NCBI GenBank assembly: GCA_016929175.1
Contig: JAFGJI010000136.1
Coordinates: forward strand, 1 to 23,190
Reading direction: 5' to 3'
Length of the DNA: 23,190 nt
DNA from: Thermoplasmatota archaeon
GTDB taxonomy: Archaea; Thermoplasmatota; Penumbrarchaeia; Penumbrarchaeales; Penumbrarchaeaceae
The position numbers and the translations under genes are program-made. The notes beneath the pieces are model-generated. The model did not search any database. It worked only from the letters and a program-made list of their open reading frames with translations, and had not been told where the DNA came from. This document shows, in pieces, positions 15,272-22,225 of the stretch. Within the stretch, counting starts at the first letter, position 1; each line of letters begins with the position of its first letter.

Positions 15272-15796
15272 ATGGCAAAAGAGGACGACCATTCAAGTGT
15301 TAAAAAGCATATTGCCCCCATGGACAGATGCGCTGTTCATATACTGATGGGTTCCAAAAGCGATATCGACATTGCAAGGAGAGCAGCAAGGGTCCTGGAG
15401 GAGTTCGAGGTCCCCTACTCGATAACGGTAGCCTCCGCTCACCGCACACCGGAGCTCGTGGAGAGCTCCGTGAAAGGATCGAGCGCGAAGGTTTTCATAG
15501 CGATCGCCGGACTGTCCGCAGCTCTTCCGGGGGTTGTGGCGTCGCATACCCGGATGCCCGTCATCGGTGTTCCGGTCTCGGGGAAGGTGAACCTAGATTC
15601 GATACTTTCCATAGTTCAGATGCCTCCGGGGGTCCCGGTAGCATGCGTAGGTCTGGACAGGGGGGACAATGCCGCTCTTCTGGCAGTAAGGATCCTTGCC
15701 GTCTCCGACAGGTCCTATTCCGACAGGCTGGATGAATACCTCGGCAGGATGAGGGAAATGATCTACAGGTCGAACGAAGAGGTGCTGGACGGATGA
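15272..15796 (+). CDS. purE: N5-carboxyaminoimidazole ribonucleotide mutase / AIR carboxylase PurE
   Basis: The protein is 174 residues, normal for PurE. It shows the substrate phosphate motif MGSKSDIDIARRAARVLEEF, the conserved VASAHRTPE segment with the catalytic His, AGLSAALPGVVASHT, VIGVPVSGK and the closing VQMPPGVPVACVGLD followed by an NAALLA segment. PurE moves the carboxyl group of N5-CAIR to give CAIR, the sixth step of IMP synthesis, in the cytoplasm as an octamer. The QMPPGVPV ending resembles class I (mutase) enzymes that work with PurK, though purK is not in the window. The first 18 residues are extra and poorly conserved. The stop codon overlaps the guaA start in ATGA (15793-15796), so the two are translationally coupled. 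Confidence 0.93.
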   Translation: MAKEDDHSSVKKHIAPMDRCAVHILMGSKSDIDIARRAARVLEEFEVPYSITVASAHRTPELVESSVKGSSAKVFIAIAGLSAALPGVVASHTRMPVIGVPVSGKVNLDSILSIVQMPPGVPVACVGLDRGDNAALLAVRILAVSDRSYSDRLDEYLGRMREMIYRSNEEVLDG

Positions 15797-17622
15797 CCGC
15801 TCACGACACCATAGCTGTGGTGGACAACGGCGGCCAGTTCGCTCACCTCATCGCGACGAAGGTCAGGGACCATGTGAGGGTCAAGACGGTGATCGTGGAC
15901 CCCCATGCGGATGTTTCGGATCTTGAGGGGGTCAAAGGGATCATACTGTCGGGAGGGCCTGACTCCATTCACGAGGAGGACGCCATTCAGCTGAACCCCG
16001 AAATACTGGACCTGAACGTCCCCGTCCTTGGGCTCTGCTACGGCATGCACGAGATCGTGATGGGATACAAGGGCAAGGTGGGAAGGTCCGAATTCAAGGA
16101 ATACGGTTTCGCATCGCTGCATTTCAAGGACGATCCGATATTCAAGGGCGTACCCCAGGGGGACCGCGTCTGGATGAGCCACGGCGACAAGACAACCCTG
16201 CTTCCGGAAGGCTTCAGGACCATCGGGGCCACGGAAAACTGCCCCATCGCTGCTTTTACGGATGAGAAGAGAAAGAGATGGGGATTCCAGTTCCACCCCG
16301 AGGTCGAGGATACGATCCACGGGGATGAGATGCTCCGGAACTTTGTTGTTGATATATGTGGAGCAAGGCAAGACTGGACGGCCGAAAAGAACCTCGAGGA
16401 GATCCTGTCGGACATCAAGAAAGAGGCCAGGGGTAGGAAGGTCCTCTGCCTCGTATCCGGCGGGGTGGACTCCACCGTCGTTGCATCCCTCCTGTCCAGG
16501 GCTCTGCCCCAGGATAGGTGCCGGTTCATACACGTCGATACAGGGCTCATGAGAAAGGATGAATCCACAAAGGTCATGGAAGCCCTGGGCAAGCAGGGTC
16601 TTCTGGACCTGAAGGTGATCGATGCCTCCGAACGCTACCTGAACGCGCTCTCCGGAAAGGTGGACCCTGAGGAGAAGAGGAAGATCATAGGAAGGCTCTT
16701 CATCGATATCATCAACGAGGAAGCGGGGGAGGCGGTTTCCTCCGAATGGGTCCTTGCACAGGGCACCCTGTACCCGGATACCATCGAGAGCGGTGGGACC
16801 AGGAACGCCGACGTGATCAAGACCCACCATAACAGGGTCGACATCATAATGAGGATGATCGATGAGGGACGGGTGATCGAGCCGGTCAAGGAGCTTTACA
16901 AGGCGGAGGTCAGGGAGGTCGGCCGGAGGCTCGGGCTTCCGAAGGAACTGGTGCAGCGGCATCCCTTCCCGGGGCCCGGACTCGGGATCAGGGCCCTGTG
17001 CCAGGACAAAGATGTCATGCGCAAGGATCTGAGGGAATCCGCCGAGGTCTCTCCCAGGGTGGAAAGGGGCATCCGCGAGGACGCCTGGGGATGTAAAAAT
17101 GCAAGAGGATCGGTCCTGCCCGTGAGATCTGTCGGTGTCAAGGGGGATGCCAGGTCCTACGAGCATCCCGTGGCACTCTGGGTCGAAGGGGCTGTCCAGT
17201 GGAAGGAGCTCAAGCTCTTTTCCACAAGGCTCGTCAACAGGGTCCAGGGCATCAACCGATGCGTCCTGGTCATGGCACCCCGGTCGATAGGGACCCCCAT
17301 TCCGGTGGAGAGGCACATCACAAAGGAACGCATGGACCTGCTGAGAAAGGCCGACTCGATGGTCATGGAAGGGCTCCGGAACCACGGGCTGTATGATTCA
17401 ATATGGCAGTGCCCGACGGTACTGGTCCCTGTCGGATTTTCCGGCGGGGAGATGGTCGTGATAAGACCTGTATGGTCAGAGAGGGCGATGACCGCCGAGG
17501 TCTCGGAACTGCCAGAAGCATTCTTCGACGACATCGTCCCAAGGCTGCTTGGGGTCGGGGGTGTGGACGCTGTTGCAGTGGATGTCACATCGAAACCCCC
17601 GGGTACCATCGAGTGGGAGTGA
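15793..17622 (+). CDS. guaA: GMP synthase (glutamine-hydrolysing), fused long form
   Basis: GuaA converts XMP, ATP and glutamine to GMP. Residues 1-190 are the class I glutamine amidotransferase with Cys82 in LGLCYGMHEI and H168/E170 in FQFHPEVED. Residues about 200-400 are the ATP pyrophosphatase with the P-loop SGGVDS at 222-227 and RHPFPGPGLGIR. The C-terminal dimerisation region, about 435-609, is much longer than in E. coli GuaA (525 residues in total). Its order LPVRSVGVKGDARSY, QWKEL..., LLRKADSMV, MVVIRPVWSERAMTAE and TSKPPGTIEWE matches the duplicated dimerisation domain of human GMPS. Most archaea instead split this enzyme into two genes. It overlaps purE by 4 bases and is followed after 7 bases by maf. 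Confidence 0.95.
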   Translation: MTAHDTIAVVDNGGQFAHLIATKVRDHVRVKTVIVDPHADVSDLEGVKGIILSGGPDSIHEEDAIQLNPEILDLNVPVLGLCYGMHEIVMGYKGKVGRSEFKEYGFASLHFKDDPIFKGVPQGDRVWMSHGDKTTLLPEGFRTIGATENCPIAAFTDEKRKRWGFQFHPEVEDTIHGDEMLRNFVVDICGARQDWTAEKNLEEILSDIKKEARGRKVLCLVSGGVDSTVVASLLSRALPQDRCRFIHVDTGLMRKDESTKVMEALGKQGLLDLKVIDASERYLNALSGKVDPEEKRKIIGRLFIDIINEEAGEAVSSEWVLAQGTLYPDTIESGGTRNADVIKTHHNRVDIIMRMIDEGRVIEPVKELYKAEVREVGRRLGLPKELVQRHPFPGPGLGIRALCQDKDVMRKDLRESAEVSPRVERGIREDAWGCKNARGSVLPVRSVGVKGDARSYEHPVALWVEGAVQWKELKLFSTRLVNRVQGINRCVLVMAPRSIGTPIPVERHITKERMDLLRKADSMVMEGLRNHGLYDSIWQCPTVLVPVGFSGGEMVVIRPVWSERAMTAEVSELPEAFFDDIVPRLLGVGGVDAVAVDVTSKPPGTIEWE

Positions 17623-17629
17623 TACGGAG

Positions 17630-18211
17630 ATGGGCCTTGTCCTTGCTTCCGGCTCCCCGAGGAGAAAGGACCTCCTGAAGGAAGCCGGTATCAATTTTGT
17701 TGTCAGGGCTCCCGCTGTGGAGGAATCCGTTCACGGAGAACCGAAGAAGGTCGTTGTTTCGAACGCAAGGGCGAAGGCAAGGTCCGTGACGGATTGCGAG
17801 GGGGGGATCATTTTAGGAGCGGATACGGTGGTCGTCTGCAACGGAGAGGTCATGGGAAAACCGGGGAACGAAAAGGATGCCTGCAGAATGCTGGAGCTTG
17901 AACTTGGTAATCCTCAGACCGTGATCACCGGGGTATGTGTAATCGATGTCTCGACCGGAAGAGAGTTCACGGGTTACGAGATATCAAAAGTGGTGATGGA
18001 CGGGGCCCCCTCTGCATTGAGAGAACATCTGAAGAGCGGACAGTGGGAGGGTAAGGCTGGAGCATACGGACTGCAGGACAACGGCCCCCTGAAGGCGAGG
18101 GTCATCGAAGGGAACGAGGACAATGTTGTTGGACTCCCGATGACACTGGTCAGAAGACTTCTTTCCCTGTTAGGTTTCGAGTATGCTGAAAAGACACCGG
18201 CGGGAGAATGA
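17630..18211 (+). CDS. maf: Maf-family nucleotide pyrophosphatase (YhdE-like)
   Basis: The 193-residue protein begins with the Maf signature LVLASGSPRRKDLL and has the catalytic aspartate D65 in ILGADTVV, GKPGNEKDACRML, and the closing WEGKAGAYGLQDNG. The KAGAYG form is that of the dTTP/UTP-hydrolysing YhdE group rather than the m7GTP-specific YceF group. Maf enzymes remove non-canonical or modified nucleoside triphosphates (house-cleaning) by releasing pyrophosphate. The ATG at 17630 was chosen because the signature starts there and GGAGTGAT precedes it by 6 bases; a longer frame runs back into guaA without support. It lies 7 bases after guaA, so it is the third gene of a purine/nucleotide operon. 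Confidence 0.9.
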   Translation: MGLVLASGSPRRKDLLKEAGINFVVRAPAVEESVHGEPKKVVVSNARAKARSVTDCEGGIILGADTVVVCNGEVMGKPGNEKDACRMLELELGNPQTVITGVCVIDVSTGREFTGYEISKVVMDGAPSALREHLKSGQWEGKAGAYGLQDNGPLKARVIEGNEDNVVGLPMTLVRRLLSLLGFEYAEKTPAGE

Positions 18212-18217
18212 TGCCGA

Positions 18218-18388
18218 TCAATCGATGGTTTCCCAGTATCGCTTGAGCTTCCTTTCAAGGTCGTTCAGGGCACTCTCGAGGTCTTTCTCAAGGATCTTCG
18301 AGAGCGCCTCGCGCTCATTGGGATCGGGTTCGTAAGAGAAATCTGCTCTGTACCTCTGTTTGGACCTCTCGCTATCCATGAACACCAT
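18218..18388 (-). CDS. Small charged helical protein of unknown function
   Basis: The leftward frame from ATG 18388 to TGA 18218 encodes 56 residues. After MVFMDSERSKQRYRADFSYE the rest is predicted to be one long charged helix (EREALSKILEKDLESALNDL and a basic end KRYWETID). A strong TATA box (TTATATAG, 18414-18421 on the leftward strand) sits about 30 bases before the ATG, so the transcript is almost leaderless; the in-frame ATG at 18379 is a possible alternative. It is convergent with maf, with only 6 bases between stop codons. I do not recognise a family. The promoter, the uninterrupted frame and the heptad-like Leu spacing make it more likely real than chance. Confidence 0.6.
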   Translation of the reverse strand: MVFMDSERSKQRYRADFSYEPDPNEREALSKILEKDLESALNDLERKLKRYWETID

Positions 18389-18405
18389 TCTCGAACATTT
18401 CCACC

Positions 18406-18426
18406 CACTTTAGGACTATATAAGTG
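18406..18426 (-). promoter_or_regulatory. TATA box framed by an inverted repeat, small-protein promoter
   Basis: ACTATATAAG on the plus strand (CTTATATAGT leftward) is the clearest TATA box in the window. It is flanked by CACTT (18406-18410) and AAGTG (18422-18426), an inverted pair that extends imperfectly into C- and G-runs. A repressor site over the promoter is possible. The divergent gene at 18533 has its own AT-rich CTTAAAATATTGG at 18449-18460. Confidence 0.45.
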
Positions 18427-18532
18427 TGGGGGGCCCATTATCAGGACCTTAAAATATTGGAGGCCTCTCACATTGAATTCCCAAAGGTGAAATACCAAAT
18501 GCGACGATCCATAAAAGGACGGAGACAGGGAG

Positions 18533-20188
18533 ATGGACCCCAGATTGCTGTCGATGATAATACCTCTGGCCGTGGTTCTCCTCTTTGCATCTTTTCAAAT
18601 AGTACTCCTGCTCAGGAGACTTATCTCGGCCAACCGGTCATCGCGGAGGGTTCTTGATCAAGGCAACATGAGGGTCCCATCCGGAGGGTCGGTCCGCTTC
18701 AATACCTCGTCACAACTCGTCAGGGACCTACTTAGGGACTGGTCCTCGGGAGAGCTCCCTCCGTGGGGGGAGCAGGGAAAGGTCAAGGCCCCAAGGGTGG
18801 TCCTTGCAAAGCTCGAGACCGGGTCGGACCTCGAGGAAGTGAACTCCTATCTGAGAAGGGCCCTCCCGTGGGGGAACCCGGGTTCAAAATGGCTCCTGAA
18901 CCCCCGCGGGGATTATGATTTCACCCTCCTGGTTCTGACAACCATCCTGTTCCTTTACGGAGATGACGAGAAAAAACTCCACCCGGAAACAAGGGATCAC
19001 ATTCTCGAGAAGCTCCTGACGGTGAGAGGGCGCCATCCGAGGAGAACAGCCCCCCGGTCCCTGGGGCTCGTCGTCGAGACCGAGAACCACCTGCTGATGA
19101 CAGAGGGATCAAGATACCTCAGAGCAAAGTGGCTTTCTGACCATTTCGGTGGGAACCCGGAGTATACAAGGGACCACGAAGTCCTCGAGAGAAAGCTCCT
19201 GAGGATGCTGGGAACCCTCAATGAATGCGGTCTCTACGAGTTCAACTCGGACCCTTACTCCGCTTACTCGGTAACGGCCCTGTTGAACCTCGAGGCCTTC
19301 GGCTCCATCGATGTCTCGGGATCGGCAAGGTTCCTTCTGGACAGGCTCTTCTATCAGTTCGCCCTCGGAAGCTCGAAGCTCAGAAGGTTAGCCCCGTTCA
19401 GGAGGCAGATATCCCGGGCAGGCGACCATCGGCTGGACAGGGACCTCATGTCGGCCTTCACGAGGGTCTACGTATCGCTGTACCCCGGGACAAAGGATAG
19501 ACCCGAGGTAGGTCCCCACTCCGAGCATTCGCTGATGGCATCCGTTCTTCCATACAGGCCTCCGAACGATGTAATGGACCTGGTCCTCGGGGATGGAAGG
19601 GAGCTCTACGTCAGGATAGGCCACGGGTGCCTGTCCTCCCCGGAGATCATATCCCGGGGGCCAGGATTCGTTCTCTCCGCAGGTGGGGTCCACCGGGGGA
19701 TCGCTTCCCGTCTGGTATCGAGACCTATCACCCTTCTGCTCGACGATGACGCGATCAATATCCGTGATGTGCTGCATCTTCAGGGGCCCGGGGAGAACTT
19801 CAGAGGATGGAACAATACGGGGGTCCACCACAGGTTTGCGGTCGCAGCAGGTCCTGTTCATGTTCCAGAGAGGTGGGAGCCGGTCTCCCGGAGCAGTGTC
19901 TGGGGTGTCTACAGAAGGAGAAATGTGACCATCGGGGTCCATTCGAGTGAGAGGCTCGGGATAATTGTAATACTTACGGGGTCTCCCGAGGGAGCCCAGC
20001 TCGCGCTTGACCGCCTGAACCACGATGAGAGAAAGCTGGAACATACCTTCGATCTCCCCGATGGGAAGAGGATCGGATACGATGTTACGGCCCCCAGGAA
20101 CAGATGGGTCATCACCAGTGTCGGGGGCCAGAATGTCGACAGAAGGTTCGACGGATGGCCTCTGATAGATGGGGATATCATAAGATAG
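18533..20188 (+). CDS. Membrane-anchored protein resembling uncharacterised alpha/alpha-toroid (lyase-like) proteins
   Basis: The 551-residue protein has one N-terminal hydrophobic helix (about 7-29) followed by an RR-rich flank, so it is anchored in the membrane; the side of the large domain is not certain. Residues about 90-320 are helical and contain VVETENHLLMTEGSRYLRAKW (about 180-200) and LYEFNSDPYSAYSVTALLNL (about 234-253), followed by FALGSSKLRRLAPFRRQ. From memory these resemble an uncharacterised family with an alpha/alpha toroid fold like that of polysaccharide lyases. Residues about 330-550 look beta-rich, with GPHSEHS, GVHHRFAVAAG and SVWGVYRRRNVTIGVH segments, as in the beta domains that follow such toroids. 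The catalytic activity is not established. The ATG follows GGGAG closely, and trmO begins 45 bases downstream. Confidence 0.6.
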   Translation: MDPRLLSMIIPLAVVLLFASFQIVLLLRRLISANRSSRRVLDQGNMRVPSGGSVRFNTSSQLVRDLLRDWSSGELPPWGEQGKVKAPRVVLAKLETGSDLEEVNSYLRRALPWGNPGSKWLLNPRGDYDFTLLVLTTILFLYGDDEKKLHPETRDHILEKLLTVRGRHPRRTAPRSLGLVVETENHLLMTEGSRYLRAKWLSDHFGGNPEYTRDHEVLERKLLRMLGTLNECGLYEFNSDPYSAYSVTALLNLEAFGSIDVSGSARFLLDRLFYQFALGSSKLRRLAPFRRQISRAGDHRLDRDLMSAFTRVYVSLYPGTKDRPEVGPHSEHSLMASVLPYRPPNDVMDLVLGDGRELYVRIGHGCLSSPEIISRGPGFVLSAGGVHRGIASRLVSRPITLLLDDDAINIRDVLHLQGPGENFRGWNNTGVHHRFAVAAGPVHVPERWEPVSRSSVWGVYRRRNVTIGVHSSERLGIIVILTGSPEGAQLALDRLNHDERKLEHTFDLPDGKRIGYDVTAPRNRWVITSVGGQNVDRRFDGWPLIDGDIIR

Positions 20189-20233
20189 GAGGCAAGCGAT
20201 GACCATGGGATAGTTCGAGAACGGTGGCGTAAA

Positions 20234-20722
20234 ATGAAGATAGAACTGTCTCCGATCGGATACGTCAGATCTCCCTTCAAGGAGCCCTCCGGTGTCCCCA
20301 TCCAGACAAAAGCCGGAAACGAATACAGAGGGACGGTCGAGATCCTTGAACAATACTCTGAAGGCCTTTCGGACCTTGACGGATTCTCGCATATCATCCT
20401 TCTTACATACCTCCACAGGTCCAAAGGATACGATCTCAAGGTGTTCCCGTTCCTCGACGATGTGAAGCGCGGGGTGTTCTCCACCAGGGCTCCCAGAAGA
20501 CCCAATCCGATCGGTCTGCACCTGGTACGTCTGGAGCGTGTAGAGGGCAGCATTCTTCACATCAGGGACATAGATATGATAGACGGGACCCCTGTCCTTG
20601 ACATCAAACCCTATATTCCCAAGGGAGACGAGAGGGAAGAATACAAATTGGGGTGGCTCACAGGGAAGATAGAGGGGTTCGAAACCCGAATGGCCGATAA
20701 GAGGTTCGATCGATCCCAGTGA
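20234..20722 (+). CDS. trmO: tRNA (N6-threonylcarbamoyladenosine 37-N6)-methyltransferase, TrmO/TsaA family
   Basis: The 162-residue protein begins with SPIGYVRSPF, the TsaA/TrmO start, and carries LDGFSHIILLTYLHRS and the signature RGVFSTRAPRRPNPIGLHLV, then IDMIDGTPVLDIKPYIP. TrmO-family enzymes have a beta-barrel SAM-binding fold and methylate N6 of t6A at position 37 of certain tRNAs (shown for E. coli TrmO). This short form lacks the C-terminal extension of the bacterial enzyme, as usual in archaea; its tRNA substrate in archaea is less certain. It may be co-transcribed with the membrane-anchored gene 45 bases upstream. Its 3' end is 13 bases from the convergent gene at 20736. Confidence 0.9.
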   Translation: MKIELSPIGYVRSPFKEPSGVPIQTKAGNEYRGTVEILEQYSEGLSDLDGFSHIILLTYLHRSKGYDLKVFPFLDDVKRGVFSTRAPRRPNPIGLHLVRLERVEGSILHIRDIDMIDGTPVLDIKPYIPKGDEREEYKLGWLTGKIEGFETRMADKRFDRSQ

Positions 20723-20735
20723 GCCAACAGGGATA

Positions 20736-21587
20736 TCATCTAAAAAAGATCCATGCTTCGTTTATAAAAGGAGTTACCAGGCAGAGCGATATGATGTGGT
20801 AGCCTCCAGGCCTTATGGTTTCATGCAAAAGATCACTGATGAATGTCCCATTCTCATAGACCGTTTGATGGGGCCCAATATACCAAGGTACGCTCATGCA
20901 TGGCTTCCTTCCCGACCCTCCGGCAACCAATCTCCCGTTGGAATCGTAGATCTTTGTTTCGGTCAAACCCGGATATGGTAGAATGAAATCAAGGGCATAA
21001 TCCCTTGTGTTCGTCAATGAAATGAAGAAATGCCCCGCTCTATCTATTGTTTGACCGGTAATGCTCATCTCAATAACTGGGGTGTGATCGATATAAACGA
21101 TGTTTGCGAATCTTTCATTTTCAACAACGAGTTCAGTGAGCACCTTGTATTCGCCATATGGAACGATCGTCTCATTGTCGTAGATCTGATATATATTCAC
21201 TCCGGTGAACCAGGTGAAGTTCAATTCCATTTTTTCCCCAGGCTCGATATTCTTCGTTTTACCTTCATCCAGTCCTTTGATGGGGCCGATACCCCATTGT
21301 GTGATAGATTCGACAAGCATCACTTTGTCATTGAGGCCGCTTATTATCATGGTGAAATTGCTATTATTGTAATCTGCAAGGTCAACAGGGTCTTTTCCGA
21401 CATTCCATATGCTGATGGAGATGTTGTAATCCTCCCATAACTCGGTTACCTTTAACTCCATTTTCAATTTGATCTCTTTCTCTCTGGTCCTGAAGCCGTT
21501 GATTATCAGGATCGCTGCCCCCACGGAAATGATGATAATGATGGCGACCAAGGCAACGGATAAGATGATCCATGCCTTTCTCTTCAT
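20736..21587 (-). CDS. Anchored extracytoplasmic protein with two similar beta-sandwich-like domains
   Basis: The 283-residue protein starts with a basic MKRK and one very hydrophobic helix (about 5-30), so it is a signal-anchored surface protein. The remainder is predicted beta-rich and seems to hold two copies of one domain, about 38-150 and 165-280. Each has a strand pair, a bulky hydrophobic middle, and an ending of PGE/PGG, a gap, then (G)EYKV or GYHI. Possible N-glycosylation sequons (NIS, NFT, NET, NGT) fit an exposed archaeal protein. The pattern loosely recalls BsuPI-type or CARDB-type Ig-like domains, but I cannot assign a family. The gene is visibly more AT-rich than its neighbours, which suggests recent acquisition or fast evolution. 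It has its own promoter. Confidence 0.65.
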   Translation of the reverse strand: MKRKAWIILSVALVAIIIIISVGAAILIINGFRTREKEIKLKMELKVTELWEDYNISISIWNVGKDPVDLADYNNSNFTMIISGLNDKVMLVESITQWGIGPIKGLDEGKTKNIEPGEKMELNFTWFTGVNIYQIYDNETIVPYGEYKVLTELVVENERFANIVYIDHTPVIEMSITGQTIDRAGHFFISLTNTRDYALDFILPYPGLTETKIYDSNGRLVAGGSGRKPCMSVPWYIGPHQTVYENGTFISDLLHETIRPGGYHIISLCLVTPFINEAWIFFR

Positions 21588-21614
21588 GACGAGCTATCGA
21601 GACCAGATATCTTT

Positions 21615-21635
21615 CAATATAACTTTCACATGTGA
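21615..21635 (-). promoter_or_regulatory. TATA-like box with adjacent 10-base palindrome
   Basis: CAATATAACT (21615-21624) is a TATA-like sequence about 33 bases before the ATG at 21587. Directly upstream of it in the leftward direction is the perfect palindrome TCACATGTGA (21626-21635), in the position where archaeal regulators often bind. It may control the AT-rich surface-protein gene. Confidence 0.35.
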
Positions 21636-21651
21636 GTTAACTTTTCAAGGT

Positions 21652-22074
21652 TCAATCGATCCTCTGCCCGTTCACTGTGATCTCGTAGGATATATCCACC
21701 GTCTGCTTCAGCATGGCGGAAACGGAGCAGTAGCGGTCCTTGGACAGGTAGACGGCCTTCCTGATCTTCTCGTGGTCCATATCTACCCCCTCGAACCTGA
21801 AGATCAGATGTATCTTCGTGTAGACCTTCGGATGCTCCTGGGCCTTCTCATGGGTCTCGTGGACCTCAAAGAGGTCGTAGTCCACCTTCATCTTCCTGAG
21901 GATGGATATCACGTCCATGGCGGTGCATCCCAAAAGCGCCTGAATGACGAGTTCCATGGGGCTGGCAGCAGATTCCTTACCCCCCACGGCCTTCTTCGTG
22001 TCGATGGGGACCTGATGACCGCTGTCCGTGGATCCCATCAGAGCCAGTCCTTCGATCGGTTTCACATAGGCCAT
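21652..22074 (-). CDS. OsmC/Ohr-family protein
   Basis: From the ATG at 22074 the protein has 140 residues. It shows the OsmC fold pattern: a strand-rich start, SPMELVIQALLGCTAMDVISIL with the conserved Cys50, and LSKDRYCSVSAMLKQ with Cys116. Both redox cysteines of OsmC/Ohr peroxidases are retained, so thiol-dependent reduction of organic hydroperoxides is likely, although many archaeal members are untested. The start was chosen over a TTG at 22095 because GGAGG lies about 9-10 bases upstream of the ATG and the extra residues are not conserved. A TATA-like ATATTAATATT lies at 22112-22122. It is a stand-alone gene divergent from the isoleucyl-tRNA synthetase gene. Confidence 0.9.
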   Translation of the reverse strand: MAYVKPIEGLALMGSTDSGHQVPIDTKKAVGGKESAASPMELVIQALLGCTAMDVISILRKMKVDYDLFEVHETHEKAQEHPKVYTKIHLIFRFEGVDMDHEKIRKAVYLSKDRYCSVSAMLKQTVDISYEITVNGQRID

Positions 22075-22111
22075 TTCCCGCCCTCCGCGGTTCAAGGGAC
22101 ATCGGGGTCCG

Positions 22112-22122
22112 ATATTAATATT
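22112..22122 (-). promoter_or_regulatory. TATA-like box for the OsmC gene
   Basis: ATATTAATATT, itself nearly palindromic, lies about 43 bases before the ATG at 22074 and leaves a short leader carrying the GGAGG ribosome-binding site. Confidence 0.4.
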
Positions 22123-22160
22123 TCTCCATATATCTCTGGCTGTTTGGTTCTGGATAGGGG

Positions 22161-22169
22161 TTATATATG
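22161..22169 (+). promoter_or_regulatory. TATA box for the isoleucyl-tRNA synthetase gene
   Basis: TTATATATG lies about 61 bases before the ATG at 22226. The implied leader of roughly 35 bases carries GAAGGG 6 bases before the start. I see no T-box or other leader structure. Confidence 0.45.
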
Positions 22170-22225
22170 ATACCTTCTTTCACCACTTCGTTATCGCGTG
22201 TGATGTACAAATAGAAGGGATATGC

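Noticed and set aside
15763..17385. Long leftward open frame (540 codons) opposite guaA
   Set aside because: It is a shadow of the GC-rich guaA codons; the product is rich in His, Asp and Pro without domain motifs, while guaA is unmistakable.
19388..20560. Long leftward open frame opposite the toroid-like gene and trmO
   Set aside because: It runs antisense across two genes, one of them clearly trmO, and shows no family motif or ribosome-binding site.
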